A DNA stretch of 64,000 nucleotides, from the NCBI GenBank assembly GCA_038123275.1, contig JAYORG010000005.1, positions 1 through 64,000 on the forward strand, read 5' to 3'. The translations under genes and the position numbers were made by a program. Below the pieces are notes generated by a model. That model was not told the DNA's origin. It saw nothing but the letters and a program-made list of their open reading frames with translations, and did no database searches. Within the stretch, counting starts at the first letter, position 1; each line of letters starts with the position of its first letter. Positions 36,869 through 45,991 of the stretch are shown here, in pieces. The DNA comes from CAJQHT01 sp038123275 (GTDB lineage Bacteria; Pseudomonadota; Alphaproteobacteria; Rickettsiales; UBA1997).

Positions 36869-38275
36869 TCAGTAACCCTTTCCAATAAATGCTTTTACTG
36901 TCTCAAGATCATTTGGCAATATTTCCATCTTCTCTTTTTTATCCATTAAGTCCGATAAAAAATGTGGCAAATCTGCTTCAAAACCTAGTGATTTTTTAAT
37001 AGCTTCAGAAAATTTAGATGGATGTGCTGTTGCAAGTGTTACAATTGCTTCACCTTGATACTCACTACTTTTCATGTACTGCCTACCAGCCACAATACCA
37101 ATAATTGTATGAGGGTCAATAACCTCACCTGTTTCTTCATATAAATCTTTAATAAACTTACAAGTATCTTTATCATCAACAGAATAAGAACTAAAATGTT
37201 CTTTTACAAAATTTAAAACTTCATCTGATACTTTAAGAGATTTAGTTTCTTCAAAATTTGCCATTAATTTTGCAACTTCTTTACCAGAAGAAACATTACT
37301 ATAAGCATCAAATAATAGTCTTTCGAAATTACTTGATACTTGAATATTCATACTTGGGGATAAAGTTTCTACCAATCCTTTAGTAGAATAATCATTATCT
37401 TGAATAAAACGAGTTAGAATATCATTTTGATTAGTGGCAACAATTAGTTTAGAAATTGGCAAACCCATTTTTTTAGCAATATAGCCAGCATAAATATCGC
37501 CAAAATTACCAGTTGGAACACTAAATGTTACCGGATTCTTTTTACTAACTCCAATTCTAGTGCCACAATAAAAGTAGTAAACTATTTGAACTAAAATTCT
37601 AGCCCAGTTAATAGAGTTTACCGCTACCATTTTTCTTTTCTTTAAAAAGTCTTGGTTGGCAAACATAGTCTTTACCATAGCTTGACAATCATCAAAATTA
37701 CCCTTCAAAGCAATGTTGGTTACGTTAGAAGCCATAACTGTTGTCATTTGCTTTCTTTGTACATCAGAAACTCTATTGTGGGGATGAAGAATAAAAATAT
37801 CAGCATTTTTGCAAGCCTTACATCCCATAATAGCAGCTGAACCAGTATCTCCAGAGGTAGCACCAATAATTGTAACTTTTTCCTTTCTTTTAGTTAAGAA
37901 ATAATCGAATAAATTACCCAACATTTGCAAAGCAAAATCTTTAAAAGCTAAAGTTGGTCCATGAAATAACTCTAACAAATATTCATTATGACTAATTTGT
38001 TTTGTTGGGGCAATTGCGCCATGAGAAAAAGTTTTATATGATTTTTCAATAATATTTTTTAAGTCGTCATCACCAATTTCACCATCAACAAAAGGTTGTA
38101 TAACCTTAAATACTAATTGTGTATAACTTAATTTAGACATTTCTTCAATTTCAACATCAGAAAATTTTGGAAAAAATTCTGGAACATAAAGACCGCCATC
38201 TGTGGCTAATCCCTGTAAAACAGCCTCTTGAAAATTTAAACTTGGAGAATTCTGTCTGGTACTGATATACTTCAT
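36869..38275 (-). CDS. thrC: Threonine synthase
   Basis: PLP enzyme making threonine from O-phosphohomoserine. 468 residues, the longer bacterial/fungal class. Lys112 in FHGPTLAFKDFALQMLG binds PLP. IIGATSGDTGSAA and SVPTGNFGDIYAGYIAKKMG are phosphate- and substrate-binding blocks. With lysC it belongs to the aspartate pathway; homoserine dehydrogenase and kinase are not in this window. It lies 21 nt before ccmF and is divergent from rppH across a degenerate repeat element. Confidence 0.97.
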   Translation of the reverse strand: MKYISTRQNSPSLNFQEAVLQGLATDGGLYVPEFFPKFSDVEIEEMSKLSYTQLVFKVIQPFVDGEIGDDDLKNIIEKSYKTFSHGAIAPTKQISHNEYLLELFHGPTLAFKDFALQMLGNLFDYFLTKRKEKVTIIGATSGDTGSAAIMGCKACKNADIFILHPHNRVSDVQRKQMTTVMASNVTNIALKGNFDDCQAMVKTMFANQDFLKKRKMVAVNSINWARILVQIVYYFYCGTRIGVSKKNPVTFSVPTGNFGDIYAGYIAKKMGLPISKLIVATNQNDILTRFIQDNDYSTKGLVETLSPSMNIQVSSNFERLLFDAYSNVSSGKEVAKLMANFEETKSLKVSDEVLNFVKEHFSSYSVDDKDTCKFIKDLYEETGEVIDPHTIIGIVAGRQYMKSSEYQGEAIVTLATAHPSKFSEAIKKSLGFEADLPHFLSDLMDKKEKMEILPNDLETVKAFIGKGY

Positions 38276-38327
38276 TATTAATTAATTTATTTGAATTTTA
38301 ACTATTATTAGATTAGGTTCTACTAAT

Positions 38328-38389
38328 AAAGACCTTTGCACAACTAAAATCTAATATTAATTATTATTAAATTTTATGCAAAGATCTTA
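38328..38389. repeat. Short degenerate copy of the 12733-type element
   Basis: AAAGACCTTTGCACAACTAA at 38328 matches the end of the element at 12733-12914. The opposite end (ATTTTATGCAAAGATCTTA) is its inverted form with a 4-nt deletion. The interior is almost gone. It lies in the divergent promoter region of thrC and rppH. Confidence 0.6.
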
Positions 38390-38426
38390 AAGATTTTACG
38401 ACTAAAAACAAACAAGTCAAAACAAA

Positions 38427-38906
38427 ATGACATCTTCAGACTCAAAACCAGATTATCTATACCGTAGTGGAGTTGGAATTATGGTAATTAACAAAGATAA
38501 ACAAATTTTTGTTGGCAAAAGAATCGACAATAATAGCGATGCCTGGCAAATGCCTCAAGGAGGCATTGATGCTGGTGAACATGAAGAAAAAGCCATGAAA
38601 AGAGAGCTAAAAGAAGAAACCGGAATTCATAATATTGAATTAGTTAGTGTTAGTAAAAAACATTTTTATTATAATCTACCTTATCGCTTACAAAAAAAAT
38701 TCTGGGGTGGAAAATATTTAGGTCAAAAACAAAGATGGTACTTAGTTAAATTTTTAGGAGAAGATAAAGATATTAACGTTAACACACAGCATCCAGAATT
38801 TTCTAGTTGGAAATGGGTAGACAACAAAGAGTTAACTAAAGTTATAGTACCTTTTAAAAAAGAACTATATATTGATATACTTGAAGAATTTAAAGAATTT
38901 TTATAA
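38427..38906 (+). CDS. rppH: RNA pyrophosphohydrolase (Nudix)
   Basis: Removes pyrophosphate from 5' triphosphate ends of mRNA, starting decay. 159 residues. The Nudix box, pattern G-x5-E-x7-RELxEExG, runs from GGIDAGEHEEKAMKRELKEE to TGI. YRSGVGIMVINKDKQIFVGKR and WQMPQGGID are typical of RppH/YgdP. The basic stretch YRLQKKFWGGKYLGQKQRWY also fits. It is followed by a palindromic repeat and then the convergent SPOR gene. Confidence 0.95.
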   Translation: MTSSDSKPDYLYRSGVGIMVINKDKQIFVGKRIDNNSDAWQMPQGGIDAGEHEEKAMKRELKEETGIHNIELVSVSKKHFYYNLPYRLQKKFWGGKYLGQKQRWYLVKFLGEDKDINVNTQHPEFSSWKWVDNKELTKVIVPFKKELYIDILEEFKEFL

Positions 38907-38940
38907 ATGTAATTACCATCCTAAATATATCATCCTAAAT

Positions 38941-39068
38941 ATATCATCCTGAAGGGTAGATATTCTTAGTCATCTTTGATGACTTAGAATATCTTGACGA
39001 AGGATCTCATGTCAAGAATAGAGGGGTTAATTCTAACTAACGTTCCTCAACTCTAGGGATAAAATCAC
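38941..39068. repeat. Dispersed palindromic repeat, copy 6, in a 219-nt convergent spacer
   Basis: Contains CATCCTGAAGGGTAGATATT and the hairpin ATTCTTAGTCATC/GATGACTTAGAAT. It is preceded at about 38917-38949 by three copies of CATCCT separated by AAATATAT, a small direct repeat. It lies between the convergent rppH and SPOR genes. Confidence 0.75.
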
Positions 39069-39125
39069 AGATTTCATACCCATAAAACCTAAAAATAATT
39101 ATTAAACATAAGAGCAACTAACTGC

Positions 39126-39821
39126 TTATTCAACTATTATACAATCCGACCTCTTCTTTCTAGCCTTAGCAATAAATTTTATACAAAATTCTTCGGCCTT
39201 TACTTGATTTCTAAAATTACCAATTTGCAAACGATAAAAAATACCTCTTTTACCCAAGTCAGCTTTTTGAATAAAATATTTCAATTGATAAAATAATGCA
39301 GGATGTTCATTTTTTAATTTTAACCAATATTTATAAGCTGATTCTTTTGACTTCAATGCTGCCAATTGCACTCTACTGTAGGGCTTTTTAATATTTATAT
39401 TATTTTCAACAGCAACATTAACTGGTGGACTAACTACTACCTTATCAACATTAACAATTAAAGTTTTATCTTGCCCTGACCTATTTCTTTTTGCAGTTTT
39501 AGGAGTCTCAATAATTGTAATATCCCTCTTTTTTGAATTATCTCTCTTATTACCAACAATATTATCATAAATGGTCTTATCAATATTCTTAATCTTTAAA
39601 TTTTTATCCTTATTTCTAACTTTAATTTCATAATCTGGAGATTTTACCAACTCAATACTTTCATCTTGACCGCTGCTAACAAAATAATAAGCACTAATTG
39701 TAACCATAACAAAAGATAGAATAGAAACCAAAACAGCAATGATTTTCAATGGTTTCTTTACAAAAAAACCATTACTGCGCCTTTCTTTTTCAATCATATA
39801 TCCAAAATCATCATTAGACAT
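39126..39821 (-). CDS. SPOR-domain membrane protein
   Basis: 231 residues. A basic cytoplasmic N-terminus is followed by one membrane segment at about 25-48 (LKIIAVLVSILSFVMVTISA). A Lys/Asn/Asp-rich periplasmic linker follows. The C-terminal ~80 residues are a SPOR domain (YSRVQLAALKSKESAYKYW, then FYRLQIGNFRNQVKAEEFC), which binds denuded peptidoglycan glycans at the division site. It may be a cell-division protein like FtsN. Its start overlaps the argS stop by one base. Confidence 0.88.
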   Translation of the reverse strand: MSNDDFGYMIEKERRSNGFFVKKPLKIIAVLVSILSFVMVTISAYYFVSSGQDESIELVKSPDYEIKVRNKDKNLKIKNIDKTIYDNIVGNKRDNSKKRDITIIETPKTAKRNRSGQDKTLIVNVDKVVVSPPVNVAVENNINIKKPYSRVQLAALKSKESAYKYWLKLKNEHPALFYQLKYFIQKADLGKRGIFYRLQIGNFRNQVKAEEFCIKFIAKARKKRSDCIIVE

Positions 39822-41587
39822 TATCTCATCTCCTGTAATGGTTTAATATTAAAAATTGCTAATGCATTAGCAATTATTTTCATTGTTACTAAAATTAAAT
39901 AAATTCTGGATTTGGTTAAATTTTCATTTTCTAAGATAATAAACCTTAATTCTTCATTTTTTACACCTTCATTATATAAAAAATGAAAACTTGCCGCTAA
40001 TTCCTGTAAATAAAAAGCAATTCTATGAGGCTCAAAATTACTAACTGCCATTTCTATCACTCTTGGATAATTAGCCAATTTTTTTATTAAATCAATTTCA
40101 ACATCACTTTTTAAATTAGTAAATATATTTTCGGAGATTTTTTCTTCACTTAAATTGTCTAATTTAGGAATTTCATCTTTTAATTTTCTAAGAACAGAAG
40201 AACAACGAGCAAAAGCATATTGCACATAAAAAATTGGATTATCTTTTGATTGCTCTAACATTTTAGCTAAATCAAAATCAAAAGGAGCATCATTTTTCCT
40301 GGTTAACATTGTAAAACGAAGAACATCTGCCCCAACCTCATCAACAACGTCACGCATTGAAACAAAATTACCTGATCTTTTTGACATTTTAAAAGGCTGG
40401 CCATCTTTGATAAATTTTACCATTTGACATAAAATAACTTTTACTTGTGCTTTATCATTACTAATTGCTTTTACTACACCATTTAATCTTTTAACATAGC
40501 CAGCATGATCAAAACCAAGAGGTAAAATCATTTTTTTAAAACCTCTATTAAATTTATCTAAAGCATAGCCAATATCTCCTGCTAAATAAGTTAGAGTTCC
40601 ATCTGCTTTTTTAACAACACGATCACTATCATCACCAAATAAAGTTGATTTAAATAATGTTTGTTTTTCACTAGAATAATCTTCTGGTAACTTACCTTTT
40701 GGCGCCTCTAACACTCCCTCATAAATAAGATTTTGATCTTCTAATATTTTAATTGCCTCATTAATCTTATTATTATCATGTAAATTCTTCTTTTCTGAAA
40801 AGAAAACATCATGTTTTATTCCAAGCTTCTCTAAATCACTTCGAATCATGTCCATCATAGCATCAACCACAAAATCACGAATTAAATCAACATATTCCAA
40901 TTCATTTTTATCCACCAATTGATCTTGATATTTATCTTTTAATTTTTTTCCTATTTCAATTAAATATTCTCCAGGATACAACCCTTGCGGAATGGTGATT
41001 TTCTGCCCTAAACTTTCTAAATATCTTAAATAAGCTGATTTAACCAAAGTTTTAATTTGGCTACCTGCATCATTAATGTAATATTCTTTTACAACATCAA
41101 AACCAGTTTTAATTAAAAGATTAGCCAATACATCCCCATATATTGCTCCACGAGTATGACCAACATGCATTGGTCCAGTCGGATTTGGCGAGGCATATTC
41201 AACATTAATTTTTTCTCCTTGACCCAAATTGGGCAAAATAAATTCTTTTTGACTTAAAATATTATTTAAAAAATCATGCCAAACTTTAGCCTTAAATATA
41301 ATATTAATAAAACCTGGCCCAGCCATTTTAACAGTTTTAATTTTAGAATCTTTATTTAAATCTAAAATAATTAAACCAGCCAAATCTTGAGGCTTCATTT
41401 TAAAATCTTTGCATAAAACCATAGCAGCATTAGTGGCAACGTCACCATGCGCTTTATCTTTACAAGGTTCTACTGTGAAAATATCAAATTTACTCTTAGG
41501 GATCTCAATATTGTTATCCACAGCAATATCAGTGATAATTTTTATTATTTGTTCTTTAGTATTTTTAAAAATATTCATTAAACACAT
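39821..41587 (-). CDS. argS: Arginyl-tRNA synthetase
   Basis: Class I synthetase charging tRNA-Arg. 588 residues. The HIGH motif appears as HVGH in NPTGPMHVGHTRGA near residues 130-145, and the KMSKS-type motif as KMSKRSGNFVS. The DALR anticodon-binding domain occupies the last ~110 residues. Two in-frame ATG codons, at 41587 (MCLMNIF) and 41578 (MNIF), compete as starts; the second fits the usual length better. It overlaps the SPOR gene by one base. Confidence 0.97.
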   Translation of the reverse strand: MCLMNIFKNTKEQIIKIITDIAVDNNIEIPKSKFDIFTVEPCKDKAHGDVATNAAMVLCKDFKMKPQDLAGLIILDLNKDSKIKTVKMAGPGFINIIFKAKVWHDFLNNILSQKEFILPNLGQGEKINVEYASPNPTGPMHVGHTRGAIYGDVLANLLIKTGFDVVKEYYINDAGSQIKTLVKSAYLRYLESLGQKITIPQGLYPGEYLIEIGKKLKDKYQDQLVDKNELEYVDLIRDFVVDAMMDMIRSDLEKLGIKHDVFFSEKKNLHDNNKINEAIKILEDQNLIYEGVLEAPKGKLPEDYSSEKQTLFKSTLFGDDSDRVVKKADGTLTYLAGDIGYALDKFNRGFKKMILPLGFDHAGYVKRLNGVVKAISNDKAQVKVILCQMVKFIKDGQPFKMSKRSGNFVSMRDVVDEVGADVLRFTMLTRKNDAPFDFDLAKMLEQSKDNPIFYVQYAFARCSSVLRKLKDEIPKLDNLSEEKISENIFTNLKSDVEIDLIKKLANYPRVIEMAVSNFEPHRIAFYLQELAASFHFLYNEGVKNEELRFIILENENLTKSRIYLILVTMKIIANALAIFNIKPLQEMR

Positions 41588-41644
41588 TAGTTAACATTAA
41601 TTAATATCCCCCTGACGTATTGGGATCAATGACTAAACTTAAAC

Positions 41645-42538
41645 TTATTCTTCACCAATAATCTTAATTTCCCATTCTAAAACAACTCCTGTTTTTTCTT
41701 TTACTGTATCAATCACCTTATTCCCTAAACTAATTAAATCGCTAGCTGTAGCGCTGCCATTATTAATCATAAAATTACAATGCTTTTGAGATATTTGAGC
41801 ATCTCCAACACTCATTCCTCTGCATCCTGCCTCATCAATTAAAACCCAAGCTTTTTTATCTTTAGGGTTTTTAAAAGTGCTACCTCCGGTTTTATTTCTA
41901 ATTGGCTGGGTATCTTCACGATTTTTATTAAATTGTGCTATTTTAACTCCTACTTCCTTGATAGTGCTCTTTTTAACTTTAAATTTTCCTTCTAAAATTA
42001 AGAAATCCTTAGCTAGTTTATTGGATCTGTAAGAAAAATTAAAATCTTCATTTTTAATATCAACTAACTCACCTTGAAAATTTATTACCTTAGCAGAAAT
42101 TAAACTCAAAGAAATATCTCCACCATAACAGCCAGCATTCATAGCAATTGCACCACCTATGGAACCAGGTATGCCAGTTAAAAATTCTAACCCAGATAAA
42201 GCATTAACTTTTGAATAAATAGCCACATTAGAACATAAACAAGCAGCACCAACAGTTAAAATATCTTCTTGATGGTCTATTTTAGAAAATTCTCTACCAA
42301 GTTTTATTACCACACCCTTTATTCCACCATCACGAATAATAATATTAGATCCAACCCCAATTATCATAACAGGCAAATTAGAATCTTTATTTTTTAAAAA
42401 GAATTCTAAGTCTAAAACATCCTTTGGACGAAATAAAATTTCTGCCTTACCTCCAACCTGAAACCAATTAGTTTTCGATAAATCAGCATTAAATCTATAG
42501 GAACCTCTAACCTTAGGTAATTTACTTGTCAGTTCCAT
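41645..42538 (-). CDS. murB: UDP-N-acetylenolpyruvoylglucosamine reductase
   Basis: FAD enzyme making UDP-N-acetylmuramic acid for peptidoglycan, so the organism keeps a wall. 297 residues, the short type II form. WFQVGGKAEILFRPKD and VMIIGVGSNIIIRDGGIKGV bind FAD. GIPGSIGGAIAMNAGCYGGD is the core signature. NREDTQPIRNKTGGSTFKNP carries the catalytic Ser, and the end has the conserved Glu (VVLEWEIKIIG). Its start overlaps the SemiSWEET gene by 17 nt. Confidence 0.97.
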   Translation of the reverse strand: MELTSKLPKVRGSYRFNADLSKTNWFQVGGKAEILFRPKDVLDLEFFLKNKDSNLPVMIIGVGSNIIIRDGGIKGVVIKLGREFSKIDHQEDILTVGAACLCSNVAIYSKVNALSGLEFLTGIPGSIGGAIAMNAGCYGGDISLSLISAKVINFQGELVDIKNEDFNFSYRSNKLAKDFLILEGKFKVKKSTIKEVGVKIAQFNKNREDTQPIRNKTGGSTFKNPKDKKAWVLIDEAGCRGMSVGDAQISQKHCNFMINNGSATASDLISLGNKVIDTVKEKTGVVLEWEIKIIGEE

Positions 42539-42800
42539 TTAAAACATTTTTGATTTTAATAAATAAGATCATAGATGCCAACACTAAGGTTAAAAGATTA
42601 GCGCCAACTATGATATAAGTTTTAATTAACACACCAAATATAGTCCATAACATAACCCCTAAAACAAAGCTAATATACATTAACAAAGAAATACCCCTAG
42701 TATCTCTAGTTTTAATAGTTTTTATAGTTTGTGGTAAAAAACTAATTGTTGTCAAAGTAGCCGCCACTAAACCAATAATATCTATATATGTTAATTCCAT
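42522..42800 (-). CDS. SemiSWEET-family small transporter (PQ-loop)
   Basis: 92 residues with three membrane segments (about 8-24, 38-60 and 64-86), the size of bacterial SemiSWEET proteins, which dimerise to make a sugar pore. The PQ motif is in SFLPQTIKTIKTRDTRGIS (20-38). Related proteins move sugars, but the substrate here is unknown. The gene overlaps murB by 17 nt and is divergent from gpmI across 101 nt. Confidence 0.88.
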   Translation of the reverse strand: MELTYIDIIGLVAATLTTISFLPQTIKTIKTRDTRGISLLMYISFVLGVMLWTIFGVLIKTYIIVGANLLTLVLASMILFIKIKNVLNGTDK

Positions 42801-42901
42801 GGTTGAAAATTGTTTTTAAAAAAATATTATTATTAACATAGTTTATGTGCTAGTTAATAACCAACTTGCAAAGTTAAAAAATTTATCTTTAAACAAATCT
42901 A

Positions 42902-44452
42902 ATGTTAAACAATATTAAAAACAATTTAAAAAAGCCGATACTTCTATGCATTTTAGACGGCTGGGGCATTGGTAAAAAAGATGTTAACTTAAATGCTATT
43001 TTCAAAGCTAATACACCTAATTATGACTCAATTTTAGCTAATTACCCCAACTCTAAACTTGGAACTTCTGGCTTAGATGTTGGTTTGCCAGACGGTCAAA
43101 TGGGCAATTCCGAGGTTGGACACATGACTATTGGCTCTGGCAGAGTAATATATCAAGACCTACCCAGAATTAATAAGGCTATTGAAAGTAATGAACTAGA
43201 AAAACACCCTTATCTAAAATCCTTAATTAAAAATTGCAAAGAAAACAACAAACCATGTCACCTACTAGGGCTACTTTCTGAAGGTGGTGTACATTCACAT
43301 CAAGATCACATTACCTATTTAGCTAAAATAATTGCCAACCACAATATTACAGTTAAAATCCATGCTTTTCTAGATGGTAGAGATGTAGAACAAAAAAACT
43401 CTCTTAAAGCAATTACAAAATTTGAAAATGAAATTAAAGATTTTCCAAATATTAAAATAGCCACAATTTCTGGTCGTTATTATGCTATGGATAGAGACAA
43501 TAAATGGGATAGAATTAAATTAGCCTATGACTCAATTATTAAAGCTAAAGGAAATACAGCAACAAATGCAATTGAGGCAATAGAAAAATCTTATCAGGAA
43601 AATATTACTGATGAATTTCTAATTCCTACCACAATTAATAATTTTAATGGAATTAATGATGGAGATGCACTTTTAGTAGCCAATTTTAGAGCAGACCGCA
43701 TTAGACAAATATCACACGCTCTACTTGATCCTAATTTTGAAGAATTTGAAACAAAAAATTTAAAATTTTGCTCTAAAGTAGCAATGACTAGATATTCTAA
43801 AGATCTAGATAAATATTACTCTATTTTATTTCCAAAAATTGAGGTTAAAAATTCTCTTGGTGAAATTTTACAACAAAATAATCTAAAACAATTAAGAATT
43901 GCTGAAACTGAAAAATATGCCCATGTTACCTTCTTCTTTAGTGGTGGCCAAGAAAAAGAATTTGAAGGAGAAGAAAGAATTCTAATAAAATCTCCTAATG
44001 TAGCAACTTATGATTTAAAACCAAATATGTCTGCCAATCAAGTTGGAGAAAGTTTAAAAACAGCAATTGAATCAAATAAATATGATTTTATTGTGGTTAA
44101 CTATGCAAATCCAGACATGGTAGGACATAGCGGAGTATTTAACGCTGCAGTAAATGCCTGTGAAATTATCGACAATCAACTGAATATACTAAAAGATACA
44201 ATTTTAAAACAAGATGGTCTAATGTTAGTTACCGCTGATCATGGTAATATAGAAAAAATGATTACTAAAAATGGTAAGCCCCATACAGCACATACTACTA
44301 ACCCGGTTCCTTTTATTTTAATTGGAAACGATGTATCCAACTTTACGCTAAAAGATGGTACTCTAGCTGATATTACTCCAACCATCTTAAATTTAATGAC
44401 AATTAAAAAACCACAAGAAGTAACTGGTAATAATTTAATTAAATTAAAATGA
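42902..44452 (+). CDS. gpmI: Phosphoglycerate mutase, cofactor-independent
   Basis: Mn-dependent interconversion of 3- and 2-phosphoglycerate. 516 residues, the usual size. LCILDGWGIG (16-25) holds the first metal-binding Asp. The nucleophilic Ser is in DGQMGNSEVGHMTIGSGR. LVTADHGNIEKM and KPHTAHTTNPVPF are C-terminal metal-binding blocks. It overlaps lepB by 4 nt (ATGA). With the aldolase and PPDK it gives the lower glycolytic/gluconeogenic route. Confidence 0.97.
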   Translation: MLNNIKNNLKKPILLCILDGWGIGKKDVNLNAIFKANTPNYDSILANYPNSKLGTSGLDVGLPDGQMGNSEVGHMTIGSGRVIYQDLPRINKAIESNELEKHPYLKSLIKNCKENNKPCHLLGLLSEGGVHSHQDHITYLAKIIANHNITVKIHAFLDGRDVEQKNSLKAITKFENEIKDFPNIKIATISGRYYAMDRDNKWDRIKLAYDSIIKAKGNTATNAIEAIEKSYQENITDEFLIPTTINNFNGINDGDALLVANFRADRIRQISHALLDPNFEEFETKNLKFCSKVAMTRYSKDLDKYYSILFPKIEVKNSLGEILQQNNLKQLRIAETEKYAHVTFFFSGGQEKEFEGEERILIKSPNVATYDLKPNMSANQVGESLKTAIESNKYDFIVVNYANPDMVGHSGVFNAAVNACEIIDNQLNILKDTILKQDGLMLVTADHGNIEKMITKNGKPHTAHTTNPVPFILIGNDVSNFTLKDGTLADITPTILNLMTIKKPQEVTGNNLIKLK

Positions 44453-45228
44453 AACAAGAAGACATTCAAAAAGAAGCTGAAAAATTTGATAAAGATCAAA
44501 AAGCCGCTAAAAAGAAAAAAGATGATGGCTGGAAAGCGTTCATAAAAACATTTGCTCTAGCTGCAGTTTTTGCAATTACGATTCGCTCTTTTTTATACGA
44601 ACCATTTCATATACCATCAAGCTCAATGAAGCCAGGATTACTAATTGGAGACTATATATTTGTTTCTAAAATGAGTTACGGATATAGCAAATATTCCTTT
44701 CCTTTCTCTTCTTTTAATTTATTTAATGGTAGATTTTTAGAAGATAAACCAAAAAGAGGTGATCCGGCAGTTTTTCGCCTTCCATCAAATCCAAAGATTA
44801 ATTATATCAAAAGAATTGTCGGCATACCTGGAGACCAAATTAAAATGTATGATGGAAAACTATACATCAATAATAAACCAATTATAAAAACTTATACCCA
44901 AAATTTTATAGATGACGACAAAACACAAATTCCAATATTTAAAGAAAATATTGGTGGTAAAGAATTTTTAACTTTAGATCAATATAAAGACACTCCTCAA
45001 GATAATACTGGAATTTACCAAGTTCCACCAAATCACTATTTTGTCATGGGAGACAATAGAGATAATTCTCAAGATAGCAGGTTTCAATCTCAGGTTGGTT
45101 TTATTCCAAAAGATAATTTAGTAGGACGTGCTACACTAATCTTCTTTTCCAGTAAATACCCTATTTGGAAATTCTGGAAATGGCATAAATCTATTAGATT
45201 TAATAGAGTGCTTCAAAGAATTAAATAG
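44449..45228 (+). CDS. lepB: Signal peptidase I
   Basis: Cleaves secretory signal peptides at the outer face of the inner membrane. 259 residues. A charged cytoplasmic N-terminus (1-28, Lys/Asp/Glu-rich) is followed by one membrane segment at about 32-50. Catalytic Ser59 is in IPSSSMKPGLLIGDYI and the base Lys121 in INYIKRIVGIPGDQI. GDNRDNSQDSRF is the C-terminal signature. It is translationally coupled to gpmI and ends 6 nt before the convergent cysE. Confidence 0.97.
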   Translation: MKQEDIQKEAEKFDKDQKAAKKKKDDGWKAFIKTFALAAVFAITIRSFLYEPFHIPSSSMKPGLLIGDYIFVSKMSYGYSKYSFPFSSFNLFNGRFLEDKPKRGDPAVFRLPSNPKINYIKRIVGIPGDQIKMYDGKLYINNKPIIKTYTQNFIDDDKTQIPIFKENIGGKEFLTLDQYKDTPQDNTGIYQVPPNHYFVMGDNRDNSQDSRFQSQVGFIPKDNLVGRATLIFFSSKYPIWKFWKWHKSIRFNRVLQRIK

Positions 45229-45234
45229 ACCAAT

Positions 45235-45765
45235 CTAAATAAAATATTCAATATCATAGACTTTTCTGGCCATCTCTTTACTAGTTGCACCAACCATAAC
45301 TTTTTGAATATCAACATCTTTAACAACTATTGCATTTGGCCCTATTTTAGCACCATTGCCAAGCTTAATATTGCCAATAACCTTTGCTCCTGCTCCAATA
45401 ACAACATGATTACCAATGGTTGGATGTCTTTTTTTATCAGTAATTTTGCCACTGCCACCAAGAGTAACACCATGATAAATCGTTACATCATTACCAATAA
45501 CAGTAGTTTCCCCTATCACAACCCCTGTTCCATGATCAATAAATAATCTCTTTCCTATTTTTGCTCCTGGATGAATTTCTATTCCAGTTAATATACTGGC
45601 AAGATTAGAGATAAAACGTGGAATAATTGGAACTCCCAATTTAAATAAAAAGTTAGAAATACGATAAAAAAACATAACATGCGCACCAGGATAGCATAAT
45701 ATTATCTCTAAAATATTAGTTTTAGCTGGATCTTTTTTTTTGATGTTTTGCAGGAAATCTAACAT
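45235..45765 (-). CDS. cysE: Serine acetyltransferase
   Basis: Makes O-acetylserine, the carbon acceptor for cysteine. 176 residues, the short EpsC/CysE form. The left-handed beta-helix hexapeptide repeats run from about residue 60. DHGTGVVIGETTVIGNDVTI and the KRHPTIGNHVVIGAGAKVIG block carry the catalytic His and acetyl-CoA site. The C-terminus ends in Ile (EYFI), which in CysE docks into CysK to form the cysteine synthase complex. It is the last gene of the sulfur block, separated from cysK by a palindromic repeat. Confidence 0.95.
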   Translation of the reverse strand: MLDFLQNIKKKDPAKTNILEIILCYPGAHVMFFYRISNFLFKLGVPIIPRFISNLASILTGIEIHPGAKIGKRLFIDHGTGVVIGETTVIGNDVTIYHGVTLGGSGKITDKKRHPTIGNHVVIGAGAKVIGNIKLGNGAKIGPNAIVVKDVDIQKVMVGATSKEMARKVYDIEYFI

Positions 45766-45794
45766 GATAAATGTTTTTATTATATTTCATACCA

Positions 45795-45972
45795 TGTCAT
45801 TCTGAATTTAGAAACTCTTAGAAATCCCTGATTGCTTAGAGTTTCTTACATGAAGAACCTCACGCCTCATAACGTAAGTTAATATTAACATTCCTCTTGT
45901 AACGTAAGATCCTTCACATAAGAACTTCTAAGAAATTAAAAATTTCTAAAAAGCTCTAAGTTCAGGATAACA
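45795..45972. repeat. Dispersed palindromic repeat, copy 7
   Basis: Starts TGTCATTCTGAATTTAGAAA and ends TTCAGGATAACA. Internal hairpins include AGAAACTCT/AGAGTTTCT and TTAGAAATT/AATTTCTAA. It lies between cysK and cysE, which are on the same strand. Confidence 0.83.
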
Positions 45973-45991
45973 AGTATGATGACATAAAAAA

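Noticed and set aside
38917..38949. Three CATCCT units in short direct repeat
   Set aside because: It is too short and too AT-rich to be a CRISPR or iteron array. It is most likely slippage at the end of palindromic repeat copy 6.
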